Source: Odoribacter sp.
Lineage (GTDB): Bacteria; Bacteroidota; Bacteroidia; Bacteroidales; Marinifilaceae
Direction: 5' to 3'
Assembly: GCA_020024465.1 (NCBI GenBank)
Contig: JAHHTT010000051.1
Location: forward strand, 1 to 15,703
DNA length: 15,703 nt
The notes under the pieces were generated by a model. That model saw only the letters and a program-made list of their open reading frames with translations, searched no databases and was not told where the DNA came from. Positions 1 through 6,607 of this stretch are shown piece after piece. Position 1 is the stretch's first letter. Every line of letters begins with the position of its first letter. The position numbers and the translations under genes were made by a program.

Positions 1-13
1 TTTCTTTTTTAAA

Positions 14-2116
14 TCATTTCTTTTTTAAATAATCCAAAATGCCCTGCATTCTCTTCGCCATACCTGAATATTTGCAATTTGCTATCACTGTCTCGCATAC
101 TTTCACCCATCGATTGAGCTGAGCAGAAGTCAGATTATCTTTCACTTGATAAGCAAGACTGATAGGAAATTGCTCACTAGGAATAATTTTCACACCCTTT
201 TCGACAAGTAGCAACAACTGATTCTGATTTCCACTCCAAAACGCCCTTGCAATAGCAGTTTTAGCCAATAAAACTTTATCGTCAACCAACTTCAAAGCAA
301 TGATTTCTTTTTTCAACCGGTCAACACTGTCTACTTTAATACTGCCCGGACGAGCATTTAACACTTTATCCAAACGGTTATTATATAAATTGAAAAAATA
401 TTGATTTACAACATCTTCTCCTAAACTCTGAGCAAATTTTTCTCGGTTATTCAACAAATAGTCGTAAATAGCGGAACCTTCTGGAGACAGTTTTGTGTTA
501 GTATATAAAAACCAGTATTCTTTTGCGACCTTTTCCTCATCACTCAAACTTTGGAACAATTCATTAGCAATGATATCTGCATTTTTTCCATAGGTAGCAA
601 CGAGCATTTGAAGATAATTAACTAAAAACGAATGTTCACGATTTCCGGCTTTATATTTTGCCTCCAGCACCCCTGTCGCCTTATTTTCATCAAAAGCTTC
701 CTCTATCCTTTTTATAAATGGGTCTGCTTCACCACCGCCAACCACTTTATGACGAACATTACCATTCATATCAATCAATAGGAAAGTAGGATATGCAACT
801 ACACCAAAACGTTTTGCCAATTCTATACCTTCCTCTTTCTCCATATCATATTTTACACAAATAAAACGATTCAAGTAATCACCCACCTTTTCTTGTGGGA
901 AAATTTTTGAAGTCATGTATTTACATGGTCCACACCATGACGTATAGCAATCAACAAACAACATCTGACGATTTATTTTGGCTTTTTCCAAAGCTTGATC
1001 AAAAGTTAAATCTTCAAAATATACTCCGATATGTTTCTTTTTTTTCAACATATCCATTACCGCATCCATATACTTCTTTTGGTCACTTCCTTCTGCTCTT
1101 GCATTCATTTTTTCAGCAACAGTCAATATCCGGCCATACATTTCTTTCGTCATTTTCTCTTTCAATGGATATTGTGCGATAAAGAAATTGACAAAATCTT
1201 CAAACACCATTGTTTCTGCTTGTTCTTCCATTAATTCAACAACCTTAGCAGCATCTTTTTTTGATACAAGATCTGCAATGACGCATGCATTCAACAATTG
1301 ATTCTTCCGGTCAATCTGCAATCCCTCAATTTCTTTTTTCAAAGTGGCAACATCAGGAGTATTATTCGGTTTTGCTCCAGAAATATAACGAACTAAAACA
1401 TTGGAGTAATTGTCATAAATAAAACCATCAACTTTCTCTTTTCCGACATTTTTAACAAATATAGGATAATTAGCCAATATAAAATTGAAATCATCACTTC
1501 CCGGAACACTATTACCCATTTCAAACAATGACCAAAATTCAGCTTTCATCCGGTCTTTCTTAGTCATCTTTTCTTTCAATTCTTCTAATACTTTCCCGGC
1601 CGTCTTACTGTCATAAGCATCATTCAGTACACGGTAATAAACGGCCATTTCAGTTTTCTTCATCTTTCCAGAATTATATTTTTCTGTCAAATAAAGAAGA
1701 TTGGTTTTTTCATTCAATCCCAATTGTATTCTTTCAATAAAACCATCCAAATCTCCTCCTCCAACAATACGGTGCTGAATTGTACCGTCAGGACGCACAA
1801 TCACAAAAGTAGGATAAGCCGGAACACCTAATTTTTTACCTAATTCCTTTCCTTCTCCCTTTTCCATATCAAATTTGACACATACAAAACGAGGATTAAA
1901 AAATTCTCCCGCTTTTTCTTGAGGAAATACAACTTCTGCCATATGTTTACACGGACCGCACCATGTAGTATAACAATCAATAAAAACAAGTTTATTTTCT
2001 GCCTTCGCTTTTTCCAAAGCTTCAGAATAAGTCAAATGCTGGAAGTCTACCCCCCCCTGAGCAAAAAGCAAGGTGCAGAACAGCAAACCACTCATTAAAG
2101 TAAATAATTTTTTCAT
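14..2116 (-). CDS. Exported tandem thioredoxin-domain protein (internal duplication)
   Basis: Predicted periplasmic thiol-disulfide protein of 700 residues. Residues 1-19 form a Sec signal peptide (basic MKK, hydrophobic core, cleavage likely after FA). Two thioredoxin domains follow. The first, about 26-135, has WCGPC with cysteines 53 and 56 and cis-proline 102 in AYPTF. The second, about 366-472, has WCGPC with cysteines 395 and 398 and cis-proline 443. Each is followed by about 220 mostly helical residues of unknown role. The helical parts also resemble each other, and both halves end in a lysine run (LKKKK at 357-361, LKKK at 697-700), so the whole protein is a duplicated unit of about 340 residues. 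Both active sites look intact. A G8 run covers codons 20-23. The gene is divergent from the pseudouridine synthase gene; I found no clear -7 element for it. The substrate is unknown. Fold assignment is certain, function inferred. Confidence 0.9.
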   Translation of the reverse strand: MKKLFTLMSGLLFCTLLFAQGGVDFQHLTYSEALEKAKAENKLVFIDCYTTWCGPCKHMAEVVFPQEKAGEFFNPRFVCVKFDMEKGEGKELGKKLGVPAYPTFVIVRPDGTIQHRIVGGGDLDGFIERIQLGLNEKTNLLYLTEKYNSGKMKKTEMAVYYRVLNDAYDSKTAGKVLEELKEKMTKKDRMKAEFWSLFEMGNSVPGSDDFNFILANYPIFVKNVGKEKVDGFIYDNYSNVLVRYISGAKPNNTPDVATLKKEIEGLQIDRKNQLLNACVIADLVSKKDAAKVVELMEEQAETMVFEDFVNFFIAQYPLKEKMTKEMYGRILTVAEKMNARAEGSDQKKYMDAVMDMLKKKKHIGVYFEDLTFDQALEKAKINRQMLFVDCYTSWCGPCKYMTSKIFPQEKVGDYLNRFICVKYDMEKEEGIELAKRFGVVAYPTFLLIDMNGNVRHKVVGGGEADPFIKRIEEAFDENKATGVLEAKYKAGNREHSFLVNYLQMLVATYGKNADIIANELFQSLSDEEKVAKEYWFLYTNTKLSPEGSAIYDYLLNNREKFAQSLGEDVVNQYFFNLYNNRLDKVLNARPGSIKVDSVDRLKKEIIALKLVDDKVLLAKTAIARAFWSGNQNQLLLLVEKGVKIIPSEQFPISLAYQVKDNLTSAQLNRWVKVCETVIANCKYSGMAKRMQGILDYLKKK
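2050..2057 (-). repeat. G8 homopolymer at the start of the mature thioredoxin protein
   Basis: Eight consecutive C on the plus strand read as G8 in the gene, spanning the end of a Gln codon, two Gly codons and the first base of a Val codon, directly after the signal peptide. The reading frame is intact at this length. A change of one base would put everything after the signal peptide out of frame. Runs of G this long are prone to replication slippage and to sequencing error. Confidence 0.85.
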
Positions 2117-2253
2117 AATGTTTTTTTTATAATTAATAGCGGCAAGTTATAAAATATCGGAACATGTGGCAGCACGGCACTGAGCATTAACTTATATTTA
2201 TGAAAATGAATATATACATTGCTATTTTAAACACACTAATGCATGATTATATT

Positions 2254-2261
2254 TAATTTTG
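2254..2261 (+). promoter_or_regulatory. Bacteroides -7 promoter element for the pseudouridine synthase
   Basis: TAATTTTG matches TAnnTTTG exactly. It would start transcription near 2267, leaving a leader of about 18 bases before the ATG at 2285. I saw no good -33 TTTG at the normal 19-21 base spacing, so this is a partial match. Confidence 0.5.
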
Positions 2262-2284
2262 CACTAAATTTACAATAATACACC

Positions 2285-3910
2285 ATGCCTAACAAAATAC
2301 ACTATTTTCAGGAAAAGACAGAACATATCATTATACCGGATAAATTCACCTGTCCTTTTCACTACTCTCCACATCCCTTATGCGTCATGGCTGCCAAGGA
2401 AGTACAATGTTACCTCCAAAGCCAAAAAGAATGGCAACATGAATTACGAAAAGGAAAAATGTTCGGTGTATTAGTTATACGCGAAAAAAACGGCAGCATC
2501 GGTTTTTTAGCAGCCTTTTCCGGTTTATTGGCAGGATATAATATTCATGACTATTTTGTGCCTCCCATCTATGACTTGCAACATCCGGACGGATTTTTTC
2601 TTACAGAAGAAGCACAGATATCCGGCATCAATAAAACCATCAATAAACTGGAAACAGATCCTTTATACCTAGAATACAAAAAAGCATTGCAAGAAGAACA
2701 ACTGATTGCTGATCTGTCCATCGGAACAGCTAAAATGCAAATGCAAAAAGACAAAATAACACGAGAAAAAAAACGGCAACACCATCTCACCTCTGAAGAA
2801 GAAGCAAACCTGATACACGAAAGCCAACATCAAAAAGCCGAATTCAAACGGCTAAAAGAACACCATGCCCGGCAAATCGCTGCAATTCAAACTCATATCG
2901 ACCAATGGCAGACACAAATCAATACATTAAAAAATGAACGTAAACAACGTTCTGCAACTTTACAACAAAAATTGTTTGCCCAGTTCAAAATGCATAATTT
3001 TTTAGGAGAAGTAAAAGATCTCCACGAATTATTTGAAGAGACAGGCAAGCGTATTCCACCGGCAGGAGCAGGAGAATGTGCAGCCCCACGCCTTCTACAA
3101 TATGCCATCCTACACCATTTACACCCCATTGCCATGGCTGAATTTTGGTGGGGAGACTCTCCCCGGACAGAATTACGCCGACACGGGTATTATTATCCGG
3201 CCTGTAAGAGCAAATGTGGACCTATACTGCAATTCATGCTTCAAGGACTGGATGTTGAAGAGAATCCCCTGTTAAAAATATCGGCACAACTAAAACCTGA
3301 AATCATATGGGAGGATGCATGGATGGCTGTTATATACAAACCTACAGGGATGCTGTCTGTTCCTGGGAAATCCGAATTGCCATCTGTCGAAAAATGGCTT
3401 AAAGCACAATATCCGGCAGCCTCCGGACCTCTGCTTGTCCATCGTCTGGACATGGCAACATCCGGGCTGATCCTGATGGCAAAAAACAAAGAAGTGCATA
3501 CATCATTACAAAAACAATTTCTGCATCGCCAAATAAAAAAACGCTACATTGCACTTTTGGACGGGATTGTCACCTCTGACAAAGGCACCATCGAGCTTCC
3601 ACTCTGTCTTGATCCTGACGACCGGCCCCGACAACTTGTAAATTTCGAACACGGGAAATCGGCAATCACACACTATCATGTCATTTCCCGCGGACATGAC
3701 ACCACCCGTATCGCTTTTTATCCAATCACAGGACGCACCCATCAGCTTCGGGTACATGCAGCCCATCCGGCCGGACTCAACACCCCCATATTAGGAGATG
3801 AACTTTACGGACGTAAAGCCGAACGACTCTATTTGCATGCTGAAGCCATCGAATTCCAACATCCTATTACTCATGAAAAAATACATATTGAAAAAAAATC
3901 CGATTTCTAA
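2285..3910 (+). CDS. RluA-family RNA pseudouridine synthase with long N-terminal extension
   Basis: Isomerises specific uridines in rRNA or tRNA to pseudouridine in the cytoplasm. The catalytic domain covers about residues 338-535. It contains the family motif HRLD with the catalytic aspartate at 389, GRTHQLRVH (483-491) and the late GDELYG (504-509). At 541 residues it is far longer than E. coli RluA (about 220). The extra N-terminal part has a charged, probably coiled-coil helix at about 150-228. After it comes a distinctive block with GAGECAAPRLLQYA (261-274), AEFWWG (285-290) and YPACKSKCGP (304-313). C265, C307 and C311 there could bind a metal, which is inference. There is no S4 domain I can recognise. 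The start is set by the -7 element just upstream. The target uridine cannot be read from the sequence. It appears to be a single-gene unit. Confidence 0.92.
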   Translation: MPNKIHYFQEKTEHIIIPDKFTCPFHYSPHPLCVMAAKEVQCYLQSQKEWQHELRKGKMFGVLVIREKNGSIGFLAAFSGLLAGYNIHDYFVPPIYDLQHPDGFFLTEEAQISGINKTINKLETDPLYLEYKKALQEEQLIADLSIGTAKMQMQKDKITREKKRQHHLTSEEEANLIHESQHQKAEFKRLKEHHARQIAAIQTHIDQWQTQINTLKNERKQRSATLQQKLFAQFKMHNFLGEVKDLHELFEETGKRIPPAGAGECAAPRLLQYAILHHLHPIAMAEFWWGDSPRTELRRHGYYYPACKSKCGPILQFMLQGLDVEENPLLKISAQLKPEIIWEDAWMAVIYKPTGMLSVPGKSELPSVEKWLKAQYPAASGPLLVHRLDMATSGLILMAKNKEVHTSLQKQFLHRQIKKRYIALLDGIVTSDKGTIELPLCLDPDDRPRQLVNFEHGKSAITHYHVISRGHDTTRIAFYPITGRTHQLRVHAAHPAGLNTPILGDELYGRKAERLYLHAEAIEFQHPITHEKIHIEKKSDF

Positions 3911-3961
3911 AAGCGGCAGACAGACCATTCCACCCTCTGATATAAATAAAATCTATACATT

Positions 3962-4011
3962 CATCAAAAACAAATATTTGGTTTATATGCATACAATAAC
4001 TATTTTTGATG
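3962..4011. promoter_or_regulatory. 9-bp inverted repeat framing the rubrerythrin promoter
   Basis: CATCAAAAA at 3962-3970 is repeated in inverted form as TTTTTGATG at 4003-4011. The right arm overlaps the -7 element, and the left arm lies about 15 bases before the start of the -33 TTTG. The arm centres are 41 bases apart, close to four helical turns, so a regulator could bind both on one face of the DNA. Operator function is inference; the arms are AT-rich and chance is possible. Confidence 0.35.
3977..4008 (+). promoter_or_regulatory. Bacteroides-type promoter for rubrerythrin
   Basis: TTTG at 3977-3980 and TATTTTTG at 4001-4008 are separated by 20 bases. This matches both consensus elements and the spacing of the Bacteroides sigma-ABfr promoter. 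The start site would be near 4014, giving a leader of about 44 bases before the ATG at 4058. It is the clearest promoter in the window. Confidence 0.75.
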
Positions 4012-4057
4012 CACGGAATTAATCACAACTGATTTTTTAAATTTAATCTAAAACGTT

Positions 4058-4630
4058 ATGAGTATTAAAGGAACAAAAACTGAACAAAACCTCCTGAAAT
4101 CATTCGCAGGAGAATCACAGGCAAGAACACGCTATACATTTTTTGCCAGTGCTGCAAAAAAAGAGGGATATGAACAAATAGCTGCCGTATTCATGGAAAC
4201 AGCAGAACAGGAAAAAGAACACGCTAAAAAATTCTTCAAATATCTGGAAGGCGGAATGGTTGAAATCACAGCCAGCTATCCGGCCGGCATCATCGGCACG
4301 ACAGCAGAAAATCTCAAGGCTGCCGCAGAGGGAGAAAATGAAGAATGGGACCAATTATATCCTGAATTCGCAAAAATCGCTGATGAAGAGGGTTTCCCAC
4401 AAATAGCCAACACTTTCCGTCAAATAGCCAAAGTGGAAGCCGAACATGAAAGACGCTACCGCACATTACTAGCACGCGTAGAAGCAGACAAAGTCTTTGA
4501 ACGTGATGAAGAAATCGAATGGCAATGCAGAAATTGCGGATATATCCATAAAGGCAAAAAAGCTCCTGCGAAATGTCCGGCATGCGAACATCCTCAGGCA
4601 TATTTCGAACCTAAAAAGAACAACTATTAA
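4058..4630 (+). CDS. rbr: Rubrerythrin (non-haem iron peroxidase)
   Basis: Cytoplasmic peroxide-scavenging protein of anaerobes that reduces hydrogen peroxide to water with electrons passed through its rubredoxin-like centre. The length of 190 residues is typical. The N-terminal ferritin-like four-helix domain (about 1-140) carries the diiron ligand motifs: E19 in FAGES, E52 and H55 in EKEH, E93 and E96 in the GENEEW segment, and E127 and H130 in EAEH. The C-terminal rubredoxin-like domain has two CxxC pairs, C157/C160 and C173/C176, for one iron. All key residues are present. It has its own strong promoter with an inverted repeat around it and is followed by two hairpins, so it is probably transcribed alone. 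Control by peroxide or iron is plausible but not shown by the sequence. Confidence 0.97.
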   Translation: MSIKGTKTEQNLLKSFAGESQARTRYTFFASAAKKEGYEQIAAVFMETAEQEKEHAKKFFKYLEGGMVEITASYPAGIIGTTAENLKAAAEGENEEWDQLYPEFAKIADEEGFPQIANTFRQIAKVEAEHERRYRTLLARVEADKVFERDEEIEWQCRNCGYIHKGKKAPAKCPACEHPQAYFEPKKNNY

Positions 4631-4647
4631 TCCTTAAAAATCTACAG

Positions 4648-4689
4648 TTTAAGAGGTTGGATTTTCAGGAAAAAATCCAACCTCTTAAA
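4648..4689 (+). terminator. Long perfect hairpin after rubrerythrin, no U-tract
   Basis: An 18-bp perfect stem (left arm 4648-4665, right arm 4672-4689) closes a loop of six bases, CAGGAA. It begins 17 bases after the rubrerythrin stop. No run of T follows it on the plus strand, so it may protect the mRNA 3' end or act as an unusual terminator rather than a classical one. Confidence 0.55.
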
Positions 4690-4732
4690 GTACAAGCAAA
4701 ACACCGATATTTGAATTTGCCGATTTATAAAA

Positions 4733-4757
4733 AAAAGAGCCTTTAAAAGGCTCTTTT
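4733..4757 (+). terminator. Rho-independent terminator
   Basis: AAAAGAGCC (4733-4741) pairs with GGCTCTTTT (4749-4757). Inner T-A pairs extend the stem to 11 bp around a three-base loop, and a T-rich stretch to about 4768 follows. This is a conventional intrinsic terminator for the rubrerythrin transcript, second in line after the hairpin at 4648-4689. Confidence 0.75.
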
Positions 4758-4772
4758 CTTATTTATTTCCTG

Positions 4773-4780
4773 TAAATTTG
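4773..4780 (+). promoter_or_regulatory. Bacteroides -7 element for the MFS transporter
   Basis: TAAATTTG matches TAnnTTTG exactly and lies 41 bases before the ATG at 4822, giving a leader of about 35 bases. Where the -33 element should be, the preceding terminator stem is found and there is no TTTG. The promoter is therefore partial or dependent on an activator. Confidence 0.5.
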
Positions 4781-4821
4781 GCAGCTGTGCAAGCTGATTT
4801 ATTAAATCTAATATAAAAATT

Positions 4822-6480
4822 ATGACACAAAAAATTCAACAAACGTTGCGAGATTCAGCCGGTATGCGCTGGACAGTGTTGCTATTTCTAGCTTTTGCTA
4901 TGTTTTGTTCATATATCTTTATGGACATTCTTTCACCCATCAAAGACCTAATGCAATCCACTCGCGGATGGGACTCAACAGCATTCGGCACCATGCAAGG
5001 TTCTGAAACTTTTCTGAATGTATTCGTATTTTTCTTAATCTTTGCAGGAATCATCCTTGACAAAATGGGAGTACGTTTTACTGCAATCCTATCAGGATTT
5101 GTGATGTTAGTCGGCGCCAGCATCAATTGGTATGCAGTAACAGAAGGCTTCCAGGGAAGCAATCTGGAACAATGGTTCAACAACAATCTGAACTACATTC
5201 CCGGTTTCGATGAATTAGGAATTTCTCCTTTCTACAAAGGGATGCCGGCCTCAGCCAAATTTGCTGCAATCGGTTTCATGATTTTTGGTTGCGGTGTCGA
5301 AATGGCAGGCATTACAGTTTCCCGTGGTATTGTAAAATGGTTTAAAGGCCGCGAAATGGCATTGGCCATGGGCTCTGAAATGGCACTTGCACGTTTGGGT
5401 GTTGCTACCTGTATGATTTTCTCTCCGATGTTTGCAAAGTTAGGCGGTATTGTCGATGTATCCCGTTCCGTTGCATTCGGTGTTATCTTATTGCTGATTG
5501 CTTTAATCATGTTCATTGTTTATTTCTTCATGGATAAAAAACTGGACGAGCAGACCGGTGAAGCAGAAGAAAAAGATGACCCTTTCAAAATCAGCGACTT
5601 GGGTTCCATTCTTTCAAGTAGCGGATTCTGGCTGGTAGCATTGCTTTGCGTTCTTTATTACTCAGCTATCTTCCCGTTCCAGAAATATGCCGTAAACATG
5701 TTGCAATGCAATTTGATATTCACAGAAGTTCCGGCAGATTCATTCTGGTCAACCAACACCGTAACAATCATCCAGTATTGCATCATGCTGATTGTCGCCG
5801 CAGCTGCTTTTGCCAGCAACTTTGCCAAAAACAAAAGCATGAAATATATCATGCTGATCCTTGCCTCCGTAGCCCTGGTCGTATTTTGCTACATGGGATA
5901 TATGCGTCAAAGCGCAGAAACAGTATTTGCAGTATTCCCATTGCTGGCTGTCGGAATAACCCCTATTTTAGGAAACTATGTGGACCATAAAGGAAAAGCG
6001 GCAACCATGCTTGTTGTCGGTTCAGTACTGCTTATCCTGTGCCACTTGACTTTCGCTTTTGTATTGCCGCTCTTCAAAGAGAATGCTATCGGCGGTATTA
6101 TCATTGCCTATATGACAATTCTGGTACTCGGAGCCAGTTTCTCATTAGTACCTGCATCATTATGGCCCAGTGTACCGAAATTAGTAGATCCGAAAATCAT
6201 CGGTAGTGCATATGCACTTATCTTCTGGATTCAGAATATCGGTTTATGGCTGTTCCCGCTATTGATTGGTAAAGTACTTGACAAAACCAATCCGCAGCTT
6301 GTTGCAGACCTGCAAAACGGCTTGATTACGCCGGAAGAAGCGGCCGTTTCCTACAACTACACAGCTCCTCTTGTAATGCTCGCTTGCTTAGGTGTTGCCG
6401 CCTTGGTATTGGGATTCGTTCTGAAAGCTGTTGACAAGAAAAAAGGTCTTGGTCTTGAACTACCTAATATTCAGGAATAA
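4822..6480 (+). CDS. MFS-type transporter, probably 14 membrane segments
   Basis: Inner-membrane secondary transporter of 552 residues; substrate unknown. Likely membrane segments are about 17-37, 62-80, 86-104, 145-165, 189-209, 216-236, 266-284, 315-333, 341-358, 366-386, 395-417, 424-446, 459-482 and 515-536. The MFS motif-A loop is recognisable as DKMGVR (80-85) between segments 2 and 3. A second copy, NYVDHKGK (385-392), lies where the segment 8/9 loop of a 12-segment MFS would be. Two hydrophobic segments (315-358) are therefore extra between canonical segments 7 and 8. A hydrophilic loop at 106-142 and an acidic loop at 240-260 are also longer than usual. It appears to stand alone: a terminator precedes it and a long hairpin follows. 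Its closeness to the sugar genes downstream does not prove a sugar substrate. Confidence 0.88.
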   Translation: MTQKIQQTLRDSAGMRWTVLLFLAFAMFCSYIFMDILSPIKDLMQSTRGWDSTAFGTMQGSETFLNVFVFFLIFAGIILDKMGVRFTAILSGFVMLVGASINWYAVTEGFQGSNLEQWFNNNLNYIPGFDELGISPFYKGMPASAKFAAIGFMIFGCGVEMAGITVSRGIVKWFKGREMALAMGSEMALARLGVATCMIFSPMFAKLGGIVDVSRSVAFGVILLLIALIMFIVYFFMDKKLDEQTGEAEEKDDPFKISDLGSILSSSGFWLVALLCVLYYSAIFPFQKYAVNMLQCNLIFTEVPADSFWSTNTVTIIQYCIMLIVAAAAFASNFAKNKSMKYIMLILASVALVVFCYMGYMRQSAETVFAVFPLLAVGITPILGNYVDHKGKAATMLVVGSVLLILCHLTFAFVLPLFKENAIGGIIIAYMTILVLGASFSLVPASLWPSVPKLVDPKIIGSAYALIFWIQNIGLWLFPLLIGKVLDKTNPQLVADLQNGLITPEEAAVSYNYTAPLVMLACLGVAALVLGFVLKAVDKKKGLGLELPNIQE

Positions 6481-6488
6481 TTTAATAA

Positions 6489-6529
6489 AATACTATACCG
6501 GTAATCATAAAGATTACCGGTATAGTATT
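6489..6529 (+). terminator. Long perfect hairpin after the MFS gene, no U-tract
   Basis: An 18-bp perfect stem (6489-6506 with 6512-6529) with a five-base loop ATAAA starts 8 bases after the transporter stop. As with the hairpin after rubrerythrin, no T-run follows on the plus strand. The right arm contains TAGTATTG (6523-6530), one mismatch from the -7 consensus, 17 bases before the ATG at 6548. It could therefore act both as an end signal and as part of the next promoter, which is inference. Confidence 0.5.
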
Positions 6530-6547
6530 GACAATAAATATCTCTCT

Positions 6548-6607
6548 ATGACATATTTCTTTTTTTTTTATACTAACCATGATTTGCCAGACGATACCGG
6601 CAAATAA
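6548..6607 (+). other. Out-of-frame upstream ORF with signal-peptide-like start
   Basis: An ATG at 6548 reads MTYFFFFYTNHDLP and stops at 6605-6607, ending inside the beta-galactosidase gene in another frame (19 residues). If the T10 run within it were one base shorter, the same ATG would read MTYFFFFILTMICQTIPA straight into the beta-galactosidase frame, giving a hydrophobic leader. As it stands it is either a short overlapping leader ORF or the displaced true 5' end of the enzyme gene. Confidence 0.45.
6560..6569 (+). repeat. T10 homopolymer before the beta-galactosidase start
   Basis: Ten consecutive T lie between the upstream ATG at 6548 and the in-frame ATG at 6579. Nine Ts (or twelve) would fuse the two. 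The run sits exactly where the hydrophobic core of a signal peptide would be encoded, so its length decides whether the enzyme has a leader. Slippage, polymorphism or a base-calling error are all possible. Confidence 0.8.

Noticed and set aside
3798..4022. Short plus-strand open frame across the end of the pseudouridine synthase gene and the following gap
   Set aside because: Most of its coding part overlaps conserved C-terminal residues of the synthase in another frame, and its tail runs through the rubrerythrin promoter.
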